From Oligoflexia bacterium (GTDB lineage Bacteria; Bdellovibrionota; UBA1018), in the NCBI GenBank assembly GCA_903898645.1, contig CAIUGE010000025.1:1-47287 (forward strand): DNA of 47,287 nt. Direction: 5' to 3'. Numbering within the stretch: the first letter of the stretch is position 1; each line of letters begins with the position of its first letter. Below the pieces are notes generated by a model. The model was not told the DNA's origin, searched no databases, and saw only the letters and a program-made list of their open reading frames with translations. Positions 38,661 through 47,287 of the stretch are shown piece by piece. Made by a program: the position numbers and the translations under genes.

Positions 38661-38986
38661 AACACACCTTTAAAAGGTCACGTCCGGTCACCTAAACTCC
38701 TAGTACACCGTTGTGATATTTAATGGCAATAGAACACAGATCATCACTCCAAGGAAGAGAAATTTTCATTCTTGTCTTTTTCTCTAAAAAATCGTTTCCA
38801 TAAAACCGAAAAAACTTACGCTCCAGCCCAAAGTTCTGCGACTCATCACACCGAGGCTACTCACACCCTGCATTCGATTATGACGGCACAAACAAGGTGA
38901 TCATCTCCATCCGATTTTAACTCGTGCGCAGCTGGCTTTACGAGCACTTTCTTTTCCACGATCGCAGCAGAAGAGCACGTTGCTTT
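38661..38986 (-). pseudogene. Intergenic region with possible decayed coding sequence
   Basis: This 326-base gap between the small membrane gene and trpS has no ORF of normal length. On the minus strand two open stretches read like protein. One (38692-38856) encodes about 54 residues from just after a stop, with ERKFFRFYGNDFLEKK and MKISLPWSDDLCSIAIKYHN. The other, in another frame nearer trpS, encodes VEKKVLVKPAAHELKSDGDD and continues for a few residues. Neither has a good start. They may be frameshifted remains of one gene, or chance. A short plus-strand hairpin with T-run lies near 38970-38985. Confidence 0.25.
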
Positions 38987-39979
38987 TTAAACAGATGACC
39001 CATAGTTCAGACACATAGCCTCTTTGACGGCCAAGAGCGTTGCATCAGCCACTTTTCTCGCTACCATGGAACCTGTTAAAACACGCTCTAAAACATCACG
39101 ATCAACTAGTGATTCTCTTTTTTCTCGAATAGGACCCAAAAAATGCTGCAAGGTCTCAGTCAAAAGCGCCTTCAGCACACCATCACTGAAGCCACCGCGA
39201 CGGTAACGCTCTTTCATAGATGCAAGCTCTACTTTGTCTGCAAAGAACACATCGAGGTAGGCAAAGACAACATTACCTTCAACGCATCCTGGATCCTCGA
39301 CATGCACATGACCTGGATCAGTATACATGCGCTGCACCTTCTGCTTGATCTCTTTTGCTGAATCAGCCAGAAATATTGCATTGCCGAGCGACTTACTCGC
39401 TTTCGCTTTCCCGTCAATACCGACGAGCCGGCCTGTTTCTGACAGCATAGCAGAGCATTCTTTCAAAGCACCTACCCCATAGAGTCTCTGAAATTTTCGC
39501 ACAATCTCATTGGTCTGCTCAATCATAGGCAGCTGATCTTCACCAACTGGCACAAGCTCTGCCTGAAAAGCTGTAATGTCAGCAGCCTGACTCACTGGGT
39601 AGCAAAAAAACCCCGCCGGGACAGAATCGCCAAACGCTTTCTGCTTCAGCTCAGCTTTCACTGTCGGGTTACGCTCTAAACGCCCCATCGTCACCAAATT
39701 CATATAGAACATGGTGAGCTCAGAAAGAGCAGGGATTTGTGACTGCAAAAAAACAGTTGATTCAAGACCAATGGCAATATAATCCTTAGCAACTTCCAAA
39801 ACACTGTCTCGGACAAGAGCCGGCTGTTCAAAATGATCCGTAAGTGCCTGTAGATCTGCAATCATAATAAATTGCTCACACGTAGCTTGTACTTTGAGGC
39901 GATTTTGCAGGGAACCCGCATAATGTCCAAGATGCAATTTGCCCGTTGGACGATCCCCAGTTAAAACACGTTTTTTCAT
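38987..39979 (-). CDS. trpS: Tryptophanyl-tRNA synthetase
   Basis: Charges tRNA-Trp. 330 residues, normal for bacteria. The HIGH motif appears as TGKLHLGHY, and KMSKS as [48 protein letters not shown] and the YGVGALKE region are family features. The start overlaps the ABC-F gene by four bases (ATGA), so translation is coupled. Third gene of the HNH-abcF-trpS unit. Confidence 0.97.
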   Translation of the reverse strand: MKKRVLTGDRPTGKLHLGHYAGSLQNRLKVQATCEQFIMIADLQALTDHFEQPALVRDSVLEVAKDYIAIGLESTVFLQSQIPALSELTMFYMNLVTMGRLERNPTVKAELKQKAFGDSVPAGFFCYPVSQAADITAFQAELVPVGEDQLPMIEQTNEIVRKFQRLYGVGALKECSAMLSETGRLVGIDGKAKASKSLGNAIFLADSAKEIKQKVQRMYTDPGHVHVEDPGCVEGNVVFAYLDVFFADKVELASMKERYRRGGFSDGVLKALLTETLQHFLGPIREKRESLVDRDVLERVLTGSMVARKVADATLLAVKEAMCLNYGSSV

Positions 39980-41595
39980 TGCCCACTCCGCGATAGGTAC
40001 TCGCTATAGGTACCGTCATAGACATGCATCTCATGCGCTCTAATATCAAAGACCCGCGTTGCAAGGGACCTAAGAAAATGGCGATCATGACTGACAAAAA
40101 CAATACTTCCTTCAAACTTTTGAAGAGCTTCAAGCAACAACTCACGCGAGATCATATCTAAATGATTAGTAGGCTCATCTAAAACAAGCAGATTCACAGG
40201 CTGAGCTAAAATACATGCAAGCACAAGGCGACTTTTTTCACCTCCTGAAAGATGAGCAATTTTCTTAAAAACATCATCTCCAGAAAATAAAAAGGAACCT
40301 AAAAGATTTCTAACAAAACCAATCGTAGATTGAGGTATCCTATTATGGACCTCATCTATAAGCGTATTATTAGGATTCAAAACCTCAAGTGCATGCTGAC
40401 TAAAATAACCGACAGAAATACCAGCACCTAGACTCGTGCTCCCAACTGTTAACTCAAGTTCATGAATAATGCATTTCAAAAAGGTCGATTTTCCTGCCCC
40501 ATTGACTCCGGTCACCGCAACTTTATCCCCACGCTTAATAGTCGAAGTCACATTCTTAAAAAGAAATCGTCCTTTTCCATCGGGCGCAAAAGTTTTGCCT
40601 GCACTTTCAATTTTTACGACATCATTCCCCCCTCGCGGAGTAACAGGGAAACAAAACGCAATCTCCTTTTCGTCAGATGGTATTTCGATACGTTCTATTT
40701 TCTCGAGCTTTTTTACACGAGATTGCACCTGAGCTGCATGCGATGCACGAGCACCAAAACGCGCAATAAACTCCTCCTCACGTGCAAGCATATCGGATTG
40801 CTTTCTGTGAGCGGCCAAAAGCTGAGTCTGCCGAATCGTCCTTTCAGTCAGGTAAAAGTCATAGTTTCCACTGTAATGATGGATACCTTGATGGGAGACT
40901 TCCAAAACTTTTGTCACAATACGATTCATAAATTCACGATCATGGCTGGTCATCACAAGTGCACCAGGAAACTCCATAAGCCATTTTTCCATCCAAAGGA
41001 TCGATTCAATATCCAAATGATTGGTAGGCTCATCCATCAAAAGGACATCAGGTGCACGGAGCAGATTCTGAGCAAGAGCAACACGCATCTTCCAACCACC
41101 ACTCAGAGAACCGACATCACGGTCTCGATCTTTCAACCCCAAACCCTCACAGATCTCTTCAGCCCGAGCTTGAAGACTGTAGCCGTCCGCTTGCTCATAG
41201 GCGTGCTGCGCATCGCCATACGCTTCTAAAAGTTTCGTCATCGCAGCATCTTCTAAAGGCTCAATAGCAGAACGCTCCAGCGCCTCCTCACATGCCTTCA
41301 GTTGTTCAGCAATAGTCGCTACTTTACCCGCTCCTGCAAGCACCTCTTGCAAAATACTTCTACCTTGCATCTCACCGACATCTTGAGAAAAATGACCCAA
41401 AGTGAGGCGATCAGACATGGCCACTGTCCCCTCATCAATTGCTTCTTCACCTAAAATGATCTTAAAAAGCGTTGTCTTGCCTGCCCCATTAGGGCCGACT
41501 AAGCCAATTTTTGATCCAGGAGAGATCTGAATACTCGCGCCCCGGTACAAAACCTTAGGCCCAAACTGTTTACTGATATTTGTTAGATGAATCAC
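39976..41595 (-). CDS. ABC-F family ATPase
   Basis: 539 residues, two fused ABC domains with no membrane part. Domain 1: Walker [10 protein letters not shown], signature LSGGWKMR, Walker [12 protein letters not shown]. Domain 2: [29 protein letters not shown]. The inter-domain linker (~60 residues, charged, helical) matches the P-site tRNA-interacting motif of ribosome-acting ABC-F proteins (Ettalike, Uup and YheS kinds). Which subgroup it belongs to is not settled by eye, and a general translation-factor role is inferred. It overlaps HNH and trpS by four bases each. Confidence 0.93.
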   Translation of the reverse strand: MIHLTNISKQFGPKVLYRGASIQISPGSKIGLVGPNGAGKTTLFKIILGEEAIDEGTVAMSDRLTLGHFSQDVGEMQGRSILQEVLAGAGKVATIAEQLKACEEALERSAIEPLEDAAMTKLLEAYGDAQHAYEQADGYSLQARAEEICEGLGLKDRDRDVGSLSGGWKMRVALAQNLLRAPDVLLMDEPTNHLDIESILWMEKWLMEFPGALVMTSHDREFMNRIVTKVLEVSHQGIHHYSGNYDFYLTERTIRQTQLLAAHRKQSDMLAREEEFIARFGARASHAAQVQSRVKKLEKIERIEIPSDEKEIAFCFPVTPRGGNDVVKIESAGKTFAPDGKGRFLFKNVTSTIKRGDKVAVTGVNGAGKSTFLKCIIHELELTVGSTSLGAGISVGYFSQHALEVLNPNNTLIDEVHNRIPQSTIGFVRNLLGSFLFSGDDVFKKIAHLSGGEKSRLVLACILAQPVNLLVLDEPTNHLDMISRELLLEALQKFEGSIVFVSHDRHFLRSLATRVFDIRAHEMHVYDGTYSEYLSRSGQ

Positions 41596-41888
41596 AACTG
41601 TCCTAAAAGAAGATCAACAGGTGTATGGAGACCCTTGGATGCATTACAGGGCTTACATGCCACCGCCAAATTCCCCAAGGTGCTCGTGCCACCCCTCGCC
41701 AAAGGAATGATATGGTCCATCGTCAACTCCTGGGGCTTGTAGTGTTTGTGGCAGTACTCACATCGCCCTGTGTTGATCCTCTGTACCCAGGCATGCGTCT
41801 TTCTGATCTGCTTTGCGCGAAGGCGCTCCTGACGTATACGAGCTGTGTGAATTGACTCAAGTTCGTAGTACATATCAGCGGTTGACAC
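41592..41888 (-). CDS. HNH endonuclease-domain protein
   Basis: 98 residues. The HNH nuclease motif is in the C-terminal half: CEYCHKHYKP, then LTMDHIIPLARGGTSTLGNLAVACKPCNASKG, with two CxxC zinc pairs and the DH..P...GG..N core. The N-terminus is a helical, basic stretch (RIRQERLRAKQIRKTHAW). The start is GTG 41888; ATG 41873 is in frame and no ribosome site is clear for either. Close homologues often sit alone, with unknown DNA or RNA targets. It is the first gene of the unit with abcF and trpS. Confidence 0.88.
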   Translation of the reverse strand: MSTADMYYELESIHTARIRQERLRAKQIRKTHAWVQRINTGRCEYCHKHYKPQELTMDHIIPLARGGTSTLGNLAVACKPCNASKGLHTPVDLLLGQL

Positions 41889-41917
41889 TACACGGTTTTT
41901 TCCCTATTGTCGAGCCG

Positions 41918-42901
41918 GTGAATGGAGTATGGTTTTTTCTTTTTATCACCGGAGCTCAGGCTGACGTCTACTCATCACTCCCAGAATTCCTTCCTTGTGA
42001 CCCAGAACCCATCACTGTCCGCCCCCTCCTCCTCGAAGACCTCCACATTGGACATGATCCAACACCTGAATTTTGCTCCCAACTCAATCCTGACTTCATC
42101 CCAAATGGCCGCAGATGCTGCGGACCATTCGCTGTACTCGGACGGCACAAACGAAAGAGATCCTACTGCTCAAAGAAAATCTACCGCCAACGATGCACAG
42201 AAGTTTCTGATGCCCAGTGGGACTATATACGCCGCGTTCAAGAAGACGCCCTTGATCCACTCAGATACCTCGAAGACCAGCTCCGCCAACCGCACCACCA
42301 GCAGGCTTACTGCTCAGTTGGGAATGGATTCTTAGTTGGCGGCAGACCTCTTGTCCCAACCCCAAGCAATGGTATCATTATCCAAGTCCCCAGCAAATGC
42401 ACCTACTTTGGTACCGACGGCATGGTCGCCATGCTCGAATGGCTGGGTCGCAATGTCCACGCAGCTCTCCACAAAAAACTCATCCTTGGCGATATTGCAG
42501 CACCACGCGGGGGATGCCTGTGTGGCCCCTCCGGACGCCGAGGCCATGCGTCACACACTTCAGGTCAGGACGCTGATATTGGGTTTTTATCCCATTCAGA
42601 AGGCATCCACTTCCAAAGAAAATTTGACCCCAAATTAAACTGGATCCTCATGCAGCACATTTTTCATAATCCGTATGCCTGCATCAAAGTGATCTTCTTG
42701 GACAGAAGACACATTAAAACACTTGCAAACTACCTAAAACATGATCCACAATGGCAACAGCTGCGACGCTTTGTACGTCATATGCCTGGCCACAAAAATC
42801 ATCTTCATGTGCGCGTGGGCGATCAAGATGGCAAAGGCGCTGGAACCTGCAAAGATGCGCATCCAGAAAATGAGACGGATACCGAAGGAGAAGACCTATG
42901 A
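41918..42901 (+). CDS. mepA: MepA-like penicillin-insensitive murein endopeptidase (M74)
   Basis: Cleaves D-alanyl-diaminopimelyl cross-bridges in peptidoglycan. About 327 residues. The M74 zinc motifs are visible: GRRGHASHTSGQDADIGF (His and Asp ligands) and, near the C-terminus, HMPGHKNHLHVRV (His ligands). FLVGGRPLVPTPSNGI matches the family entry. The N-terminal ~120 residues (EPITVRPLLLEDLHIGHD ... RRCCGPF ... RQRC) are Cys-rich and not part of the core I know. The start is uncertain: GTG 41918 gives a signal-like VWFFLFITGAQA, while TTG 41882 would overlap the HNH start. It shares ATGA with aspS. Confidence 0.85.
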   Translation: MNGVWFFLFITGAQADVYSSLPEFLPCDPEPITVRPLLLEDLHIGHDPTPEFCSQLNPDFIPNGRRCCGPFAVLGRHKRKRSYCSKKIYRQRCTEVSDAQWDYIRRVQEDALDPLRYLEDQLRQPHHQQAYCSVGNGFLVGGRPLVPTPSNGIIIQVPSKCTYFGTDGMVAMLEWLGRNVHAALHKKLILGDIAAPRGGCLCGPSGRRGHASHTSGQDADIGFLSHSEGIHFQRKFDPKLNWILMQHIFHNPYACIKVIFLDRRHIKTLANYLKHDPQWQQLRRFVRHMPGHKNHLHVRVGDQDGKGAGTCKDAHPENETDTEGEDL

Positions 42902-44625
42902 GCACAACCTGGCAAAGGACGCATACCTGCGGTGAACTCACAAGTGCCCATAATGAGCAGAAGATTGCACTGTGCGGATGGGTATCACGGCGACGCAACT
43001 TGGGGGGCCTGATTTTTATTGATCTGCGTGATCGTTATGGCATGACCCAGATTGTCTTTGATCCAGCAATTGCACCTGAAGCGCATGCGCTCGCTGAAAC
43101 AGTGCGCTCAGAGTTCGTCCTTTGGTGCCAAGGCATTGTACGCCTTCGTCCTGAAGGCATGCACAATACAAAACTGCCAACAGGTGCAATTGAGCTCACC
43201 ATACACTCTCTTCATATCTTTTCATCCGCACAAACACCCCCTTTCTCACTGGACGATGAGCCATCTGAATCACTTCGTTTGCAGTACCGCTATCTTGATT
43301 TGCGCCGCCCAGCACTCCAAAGAAATCTTCTCATTCGCCACCAAATGCTCTCCTGCGTACGACGTGTTTTAGAAAGACACCAGTTTGTCGAAATTGAGAC
43401 ACCCATTTTGTACAAATCAACACCCGAAGGTGCACGCGATTTCCTTGTCCCATCACGTATGCACCCAGGATCCATGTATGCATTGCCTCAATCTCCCCAA
43501 ACGCTCAAGCAGCTCCTCATGATTGCGGGCTTTGACCGCTACTTTCAGATCGCTCGCTGCTTCCGGGATGAAGATTTAAGGGCCGATCGCCAGCCAGAAT
43601 TCTCCCAAATCGATATTGAGCAGTCTTTTCTTGATCAAGAAAGTTTCTTTGCCATTATCGAGAATATGATCACAACCCTTTGGGAGCAAGTACGGGGCGA
43701 AAAAATCATCACTCCGTTTCGACGCATGACCTATAATGATGCAATGAATCGCTTTGGAAGCGATAAACCAGACCTCCGATTTGAGATGGAACTGCAGGAT
43801 ATTACGAGCATTTTTCATAAAAGTCAATTTCAAGCATTTGCTGGCAAACATATCCATGCCCTTATTGTTCAGCAAGAAAACTTTTCTCGCCAACGCCTCG
43901 ATCAACTCACAGAGTTTGTCAAAGGCCACCGCGCACAAGGATTGATTTGGATCAAAGTAACTGACACGCTCCAATCACCGGCAGCAAAATTCTTCTCGCA
44001 GGAAGAAACAGACGCACTACGTACGCAACTTAACCTGCATACAGGAGATGTTGTCTTTATTGTTGCTGACATAAAGAAAAAAATTGCACTTGAGGCCCTT
44101 GGCGCTCTTCGCTTACAGCTTGGCAAGCCAAGAAAAGAGTGGGCATTTGCATGGATCATCGATTTTCCACTTTTAGAAAGTGATGGTACACGCTATTTTG
44201 CCTGCCACCACCCTTTTACAGCGCCAGCTCCTCACGCCGAAGAAGATTTCTTTGCCGGACGCAATTTAGAAAATTTAACGGCTGCAGCTTACGATCTAGC
44301 ACTGAATGGTGTTGAAATTGGAGGTGGCAGCCTCCGTATCTACCGCCCAGAAATGCAGCAACGTATGTTTGAAATTCTCGGGCTTTCAGCTGAAGAAGCA
44401 AAACACCAATTTGGCTTTTTCTTAGAAGCACTCAGTTACGGTACACCTCCCCACGGTGGCATGGCTTTTGGCGTTGAACGCCTCGCAGCTTTTCTCTGCG
44501 ATGCAGGCCCTATACGTGATGTCATGGCCTTTCCAAAAACACAAACTGGACACTGCTTAATGTCAGGATCTCCGTCAGCGGTCAACGATCAGCAACTTAC
44601 TGAACTAGGCATAAGGAGACACTGA
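42898..44625 (+). CDS. aspS: Aspartyl-tRNA synthetase, bacterial type
   Basis: Charges tRNA-Asp. 575 residues. N-terminal OB-fold (WVSRRRNLGGLIFIDLRDRYG), class II core with motif 2 (RCFRDEDLRADRQPEF), the bacterial GAD insertion (DLRFEMELQDI onward) and motif 3 (GMAFGVERLAAF). The OB-fold residue after Asn in RRRNLG is Leu, as in discriminating enzymes; non-discriminating forms usually have His there. That predicts a separate AsnRS in the cell. It is coupled to mepA by ATGA and to glpD by TGATG. Confidence 0.97.
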   Translation: MSTTWQRTHTCGELTSAHNEQKIALCGWVSRRRNLGGLIFIDLRDRYGMTQIVFDPAIAPEAHALAETVRSEFVLWCQGIVRLRPEGMHNTKLPTGAIELTIHSLHIFSSAQTPPFSLDDEPSESLRLQYRYLDLRRPALQRNLLIRHQMLSCVRRVLERHQFVEIETPILYKSTPEGARDFLVPSRMHPGSMYALPQSPQTLKQLLMIAGFDRYFQIARCFRDEDLRADRQPEFSQIDIEQSFLDQESFFAIIENMITTLWEQVRGEKIITPFRRMTYNDAMNRFGSDKPDLRFEMELQDITSIFHKSQFQAFAGKHIHALIVQQENFSRQRLDQLTEFVKGHRAQGLIWIKVTDTLQSPAAKFFSQEETDALRTQLNLHTGDVVFIVADIKKKIALEALGALRLQLGKPRKEWAFAWIIDFPLLESDGTRYFACHHPFTAPAPHAEEDFFAGRNLENLTAAAYDLALNGVEIGGGSLRIYRPEMQQRMFEILGLSAEEAKHQFGFFLEALSYGTPPHGGMAFGVERLAAFLCDAGPIRDVMAFPKTQTGHCLMSGSPSAVNDQQLTELGIRRH

Positions 44626-46181
44626 TGCATTTTTCCTGGAAGCAACGACAGGAAGTGCGATTTGATCAAAATTGGGACATCGTTATCATCGGGGGAGGCA
44701 TTACCGGCGCAGCTGTTGCCCGGGACGCGACAAGCCGCGGTCTCAAAGTCCTACTGCTTGAAAAAAAAGACTTCGCCTATGGCACCTCCTCCCGCAGTTC
44801 AAAGCTGATGCACGGTGGCCTGCGCTATTTAGAAAATTTCGAATTTCGACTCGTTTTTGAGGCACTCTCCGAACGCGCACGCTACTTGCATAATGCACCC
44901 CATCTCGTCAAACCACTTCCTTTTTATATGCCCATGTATAACAATAGTCCCCATAGCATGGCTTTTGTCGATGCTGGACTTTGGCTCTATGACATACTCA
45001 GCATGTTTCACGCGCCCGGTCTCCATGCGAGACTTTCAAAAAAACAAATGCTCAAGGCTATTCCCTTTATTGCCTCATCAGAACTCAAAGGCGGCTTTCG
45101 CTATTTTGATGCCTCCATGCTCGATGATATCCTTGTACTAGAAACATTACGCTCAGCCTACTCTCTAGGAGCGACAACCTGCCATTATGCTGAGGTGACA
45201 CAGCTCTCAGATGGACTCTGCACCTTATATGATCACCTGACACAAAAAACTCATCAGGTAAAAACTCGTAGCACCGTCCTCTGTCTTGGCCCATGGCTCG
45301 ACACCTTCATGCACGGACTCAATACTGCCTGGAAACCCTGTCTGAAACCGAGTCAAGGCGTACACCTCATCATTCCCTTTGACCGTTTGCCAGTCATAGG
45401 TGCGGTCGTCATGGCACACCCCACAGACGGCAGGATCTCTTTTGTTATTCCTCGCGGAAACATAGTTATTGTTGGCACAACGGATTCACCCATCACAAAT
45501 CCTGATCAAGCTCAAGCTCAAGAATCGGACATCACCTACCTGCTCGGCCTCCTCCATACAACATTTCCAGAATGCACCATAACAAATAGAGATATTATCA
45601 GCACCTATGTAGGCGTCAGACCTCTTATGCAAAGTCAGGCCGACTCCCTCCAAAAAGTAAGCCGGGAGCATACCATACAGCAAGGGCCTTGGAATACAGT
45701 GCTAGTTACAGGTGGCAAGTATACAACCAATCGAAGTATGGCAGAAGAGATTGTCGATTTTACAATAAGCACCCACAATTTGCCATCAAACCCATCTCGC
45801 ACCAAGGAGATGCTCCTACAGCCAGGCCTCAATCCCGAAACCCTCGCCTCACTGAAAAGGACCCACGCAGCTATCCCTGAACACTACTTTGATCGTTTCG
45901 GACTCCATGCCATCGAGTGCTTTGAGGTCTACCAGCAGCTCTTGAAACGCACCGACAGTATCCATGCCGAGTATGGCGCTATGCTCACGACCAGCATTCG
46001 CTACGAAATGACACTCCACCTCACTGATTTTTATCTCAGACGCTCAACCCTCTACCTCTCCCACCGCGACCATGGACTCAGCTTTGCCCCTTTCCTTGCT
46101 GACATCCTTGTCCAAGAGCGCCAGCTAGACCCATCTCACAAAGAGCGCGAATGTACTGCACTCAAAAAGCATCTATCTTGA
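44625..46181 (+). CDS. glpD: FAD-dependent glycerol-3-phosphate dehydrogenase
   Basis: Oxidises glycerol-3-phosphate to dihydroxyacetone phosphate at the membrane and passes electrons to quinone. 518 residues, usual length. The FAD-binding DIVIIGGGITGAAVARDAT is followed by the substrate-loop TSSRSSKLMHGGLRYLENF. IPRGNIVIVGTTDSPI and the C-terminal helical cap are also typical. The start shares one base with the aspS stop (TGATG). No glpF, glpK or glpR gene lies in the window. Confidence 0.95.
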   Translation: MHFSWKQRQEVRFDQNWDIVIIGGGITGAAVARDATSRGLKVLLLEKKDFAYGTSSRSSKLMHGGLRYLENFEFRLVFEALSERARYLHNAPHLVKPLPFYMPMYNNSPHSMAFVDAGLWLYDILSMFHAPGLHARLSKKQMLKAIPFIASSELKGGFRYFDASMLDDILVLETLRSAYSLGATTCHYAEVTQLSDGLCTLYDHLTQKTHQVKTRSTVLCLGPWLDTFMHGLNTAWKPCLKPSQGVHLIIPFDRLPVIGAVVMAHPTDGRISFVIPRGNIVIVGTTDSPITNPDQAQAQESDITYLLGLLHTTFPECTITNRDIISTYVGVRPLMQSQADSLQKVSREHTIQQGPWNTVLVTGGKYTTNRSMAEEIVDFTISTHNLPSNPSRTKEMLLQPGLNPETLASLKRTHAAIPEHYFDRFGLHAIECFEVYQQLLKRTDSIHAEYGAMLTTSIRYEMTLHLTDFYLRRSTLYLSHRDHGLSFAPFLADILVQERQLDPSHKERECTALKKHLS

Positions 46182-46271
46182 CATAGTGTCCCTTGAACGT
46201 CATTGCCAGAGTATGGCGCACCTCATGCAAGCACTAGATTAAAGCAAACTTTATTCTACGAGAGGCAAAAA

Positions 46272-47123
46272 ATGGAAAAGCTCGTTATTTTTATATTCCT
46301 GTATTTTAATGCATACGCTGCGAACGCATATGCACACAAATTTATCCCAAAAATAACAAACATACAAGGAACGCATAACTGTACTCACTCTTCAACAGAT
46401 GAGGGCGACGATGGATACGCATGCTTTGAAGATAAAACAGAAAACCCTGTATTTTTCGTACTCAAAAAAGACAAACTCTACAAGAGCCAAGAAGACACAT
46501 GGATTCTTGTCCCAGACAATGTCTATAAAAAAAATTATCGATCAGTAGACGGACGAAAGCAGCGCATAGCAAGCAATGGCACCTTCCTGTATTGGGCAGA
46601 TACACCATCCCAACAAGAACCCCATAAGAAATACTTGCGTCAAGCAATAGCCGCACTTCGCCGTGCTTATGAAGAAACAGAAAATAGCAAACAAATAAGA
46701 TCCGCCGCCATACAAGAAGCTCGAGACAGTCATCCACTATCAGAAAAAAACCAAGCCAAATATTTGCAACATACTTCTCATAACGTTCATCCTGCATCAG
46801 CCTTTCGCCCTTCTCACAGCCGCACTGTAGCAGTAGACGGCATACTAAAAATTCACAGACAAGCGACCATGCATCGACCTCACCAACAAGCACAGTGGGG
46901 AACAAGATTGACACAAACAATGGCCACTCCTGCATGGAACCAAGCACCAACCACCGCGGCCGCTTTACCTAGATCCCGCAGTTCCAAAATAAATGATTCT
47001 GCATACGCAACACCTACCACGAGTCATTCAAGAGAAGAAAATACCTTCCCCAAGGATGGCTGGATTAACCTATTTGACGATCCACGGTACGCGCCTGAGC
47101 CTCAAGTCACTCCCGCCACATAA
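46272..47123 (+). CDS. Exported His/Arg/Ala-rich protein of unknown function
   Basis: About 283 residues, unrecognised. Signal peptide: MEKLVIFIFLYFNAYAANAYA. A short N-terminal part has two Cys (GTHNCTHSSTDEGDDGYAC) and a strand-rich piece (VFFVLKKDKLYKSQ, TWILVPDNVYKKNY, GTFLYWAD). From about residue 125 it is low-complexity, rich in His, Arg, Ala and Gln (FRPSHSRT; HRPHQQAQWG; ALPRSRSS), and likely disordered. I chose ATG 46272, since AGAGG lies 6 bases upstream and the signal peptide follows; the ORF is open from 46203. Confidence 0.68.
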   Translation: MEKLVIFIFLYFNAYAANAYAHKFIPKITNIQGTHNCTHSSTDEGDDGYACFEDKTENPVFFVLKKDKLYKSQEDTWILVPDNVYKKNYRSVDGRKQRIASNGTFLYWADTPSQQEPHKKYLRQAIAALRRAYEETENSKQIRSAAIQEARDSHPLSEKNQAKYLQHTSHNVHPASAFRPSHSRTVAVDGILKIHRQATMHRPHQQAQWGTRLTQTMATPAWNQAPTTAAALPRSRSSKINDSAYATPTTSHSREENTFPKDGWINLFDDPRYAPEPQVTPAT

Positions 47124-47251
47124 TAATAACGAGCGCTAGCCTTACCACCCACATTCCCCCCTGAAGTTTTTAGAAAATTTTTAATTTAGGCCTTGGGGTT
47201 GCAATCCTTGCTCGCCTGGCCCAGATTCACCTAAACGGAGGGTTCTGTGCC

Positions 47252-47287
47252 ATGGAATTAGGCAAAAATGAAGAACTTAATGCATCA
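47252..47287 (+). CDS. Start of a truncated gene at the window edge
   Basis: Only the first 12 codons (MELGKNEELNAS) are in the window. CGGAGGG lies 9 bases before ATG, a good ribosome site. The 128-base spacer before it has an A+T-rich stretch (TTTTTAGAAAATTTTTAATTT) that could be part of a promoter. The product cannot be identified. Confidence 0.45.
   Translation, partial: MELGKNEELNAS

Noticed and set aside
39400-39430. KASKS instead of KMSKS in trpS as an unusual active site
   Set aside because: Variants of the second position are common in tryptophanyl-tRNA synthetases; the lysines and serines are kept.
40462-41229. 255-residue plus-strand ORF opposite the ABC-F gene
   Set aside because: Entirely antisense to a gene with clear Walker and signature motifs; no recognisable domain.
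46182-46271. Partial match between the glpD 3' end and the bases just after it (gagtatggcgc)
   Set aside because: Only about 11 bases agree exactly; too short to call a duplication.

Overview
The window looks like a chromosomal segment from a Gram-negative bacterium. It has an Mla/MCE lipid-transport operon, lipoprotein and Sec signal peptides, a murein endopeptidase, a predicted outer-membrane barrel and an RpoH-type sigma factor. Several traits resemble the former Deltaproteobacteria (Bdellovibrionota or Myxococcota type): the sequence of the RpoH-like sigma factor, the icd-mdh-sucC-sucD-ndk order and a small 'VYGLGRFPVTLY' protein. This placement is inference from memory of these families, not a search result. 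Base composition is near 45-48% G+C by eye, with A+T-rich islands at about 18.6-20.3 kb and 38.25-38.9 kb. No insertion sequence, prophage block, CRISPR array or rRNA was seen. One tRNA-Ala(UGC) is present.

Layout. 0.1-1.6 kb: an exported Ala-rich protein with an internal duplication. 1.6-8.0 kb (minus): a tightly packed TCA/nucleotide operon, icd-mdh-sucC-sucD-ndk-nadE. 8.1-12.2 kb: exported proteins, including one with a formylglycine-enzyme/C-type-lectin fold whose last ~38 residues look like the variable region of a diversity-generating retroelement target. 12.3-16.2 kb (minus): maeB, an exported START-like protein, rpmB and rdgB. 16.4-20.8 kb (plus): a 1464-residue exported protein with two GHKL (Hsp90/gyrase/MutL-type) ATPase modules and a C-terminal HExxH site, the most unusual gene here. 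20.8-26.8 kb (minus): an envelope pair, an RpoH-like sigma factor, rpsO, pnp and a GYF-like membrane protein.

26.9-33.6 kb (plus): tmk-holB followed by a heteromeric MCE transporter (two ATPases, two MlaE permeases, one MlaD-like protein) and an exported left-handed beta-helix protein, all overlapping or nearly touching. 33.6-38.2 kb: tRNA-Ala, a small Cys-cluster protein, a short phosphopantetheinyl transferase, then gpx-thyA-PHP lipoprotein and another exported Ala-rich protein. 38.2-39 kb: an A+T-rich membrane ORF and possible decayed coding sequence. 39-41.9 kb (minus): HNH-abcF-trpS. 41.9-46.2 kb (plus): mepA-aspS-glpD. 46.3 kb to the end: an exported His/Arg-rich protein and the start of one more gene.

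Housekeeping genes sit in compact, translationally coupled operons. Between them lie isolated genes for exported proteins I do not recognise: 118-1626, 9356-10687, 11134-12213, 16372-20766, 37202-38209 and 46272-47123. The best candidates for undescribed biology are the exported double-GHKL/zincin protein, the retroelement-like variable surface protein and the asymmetric MCE transporter. Many start codons are judgement calls and are marked as such.
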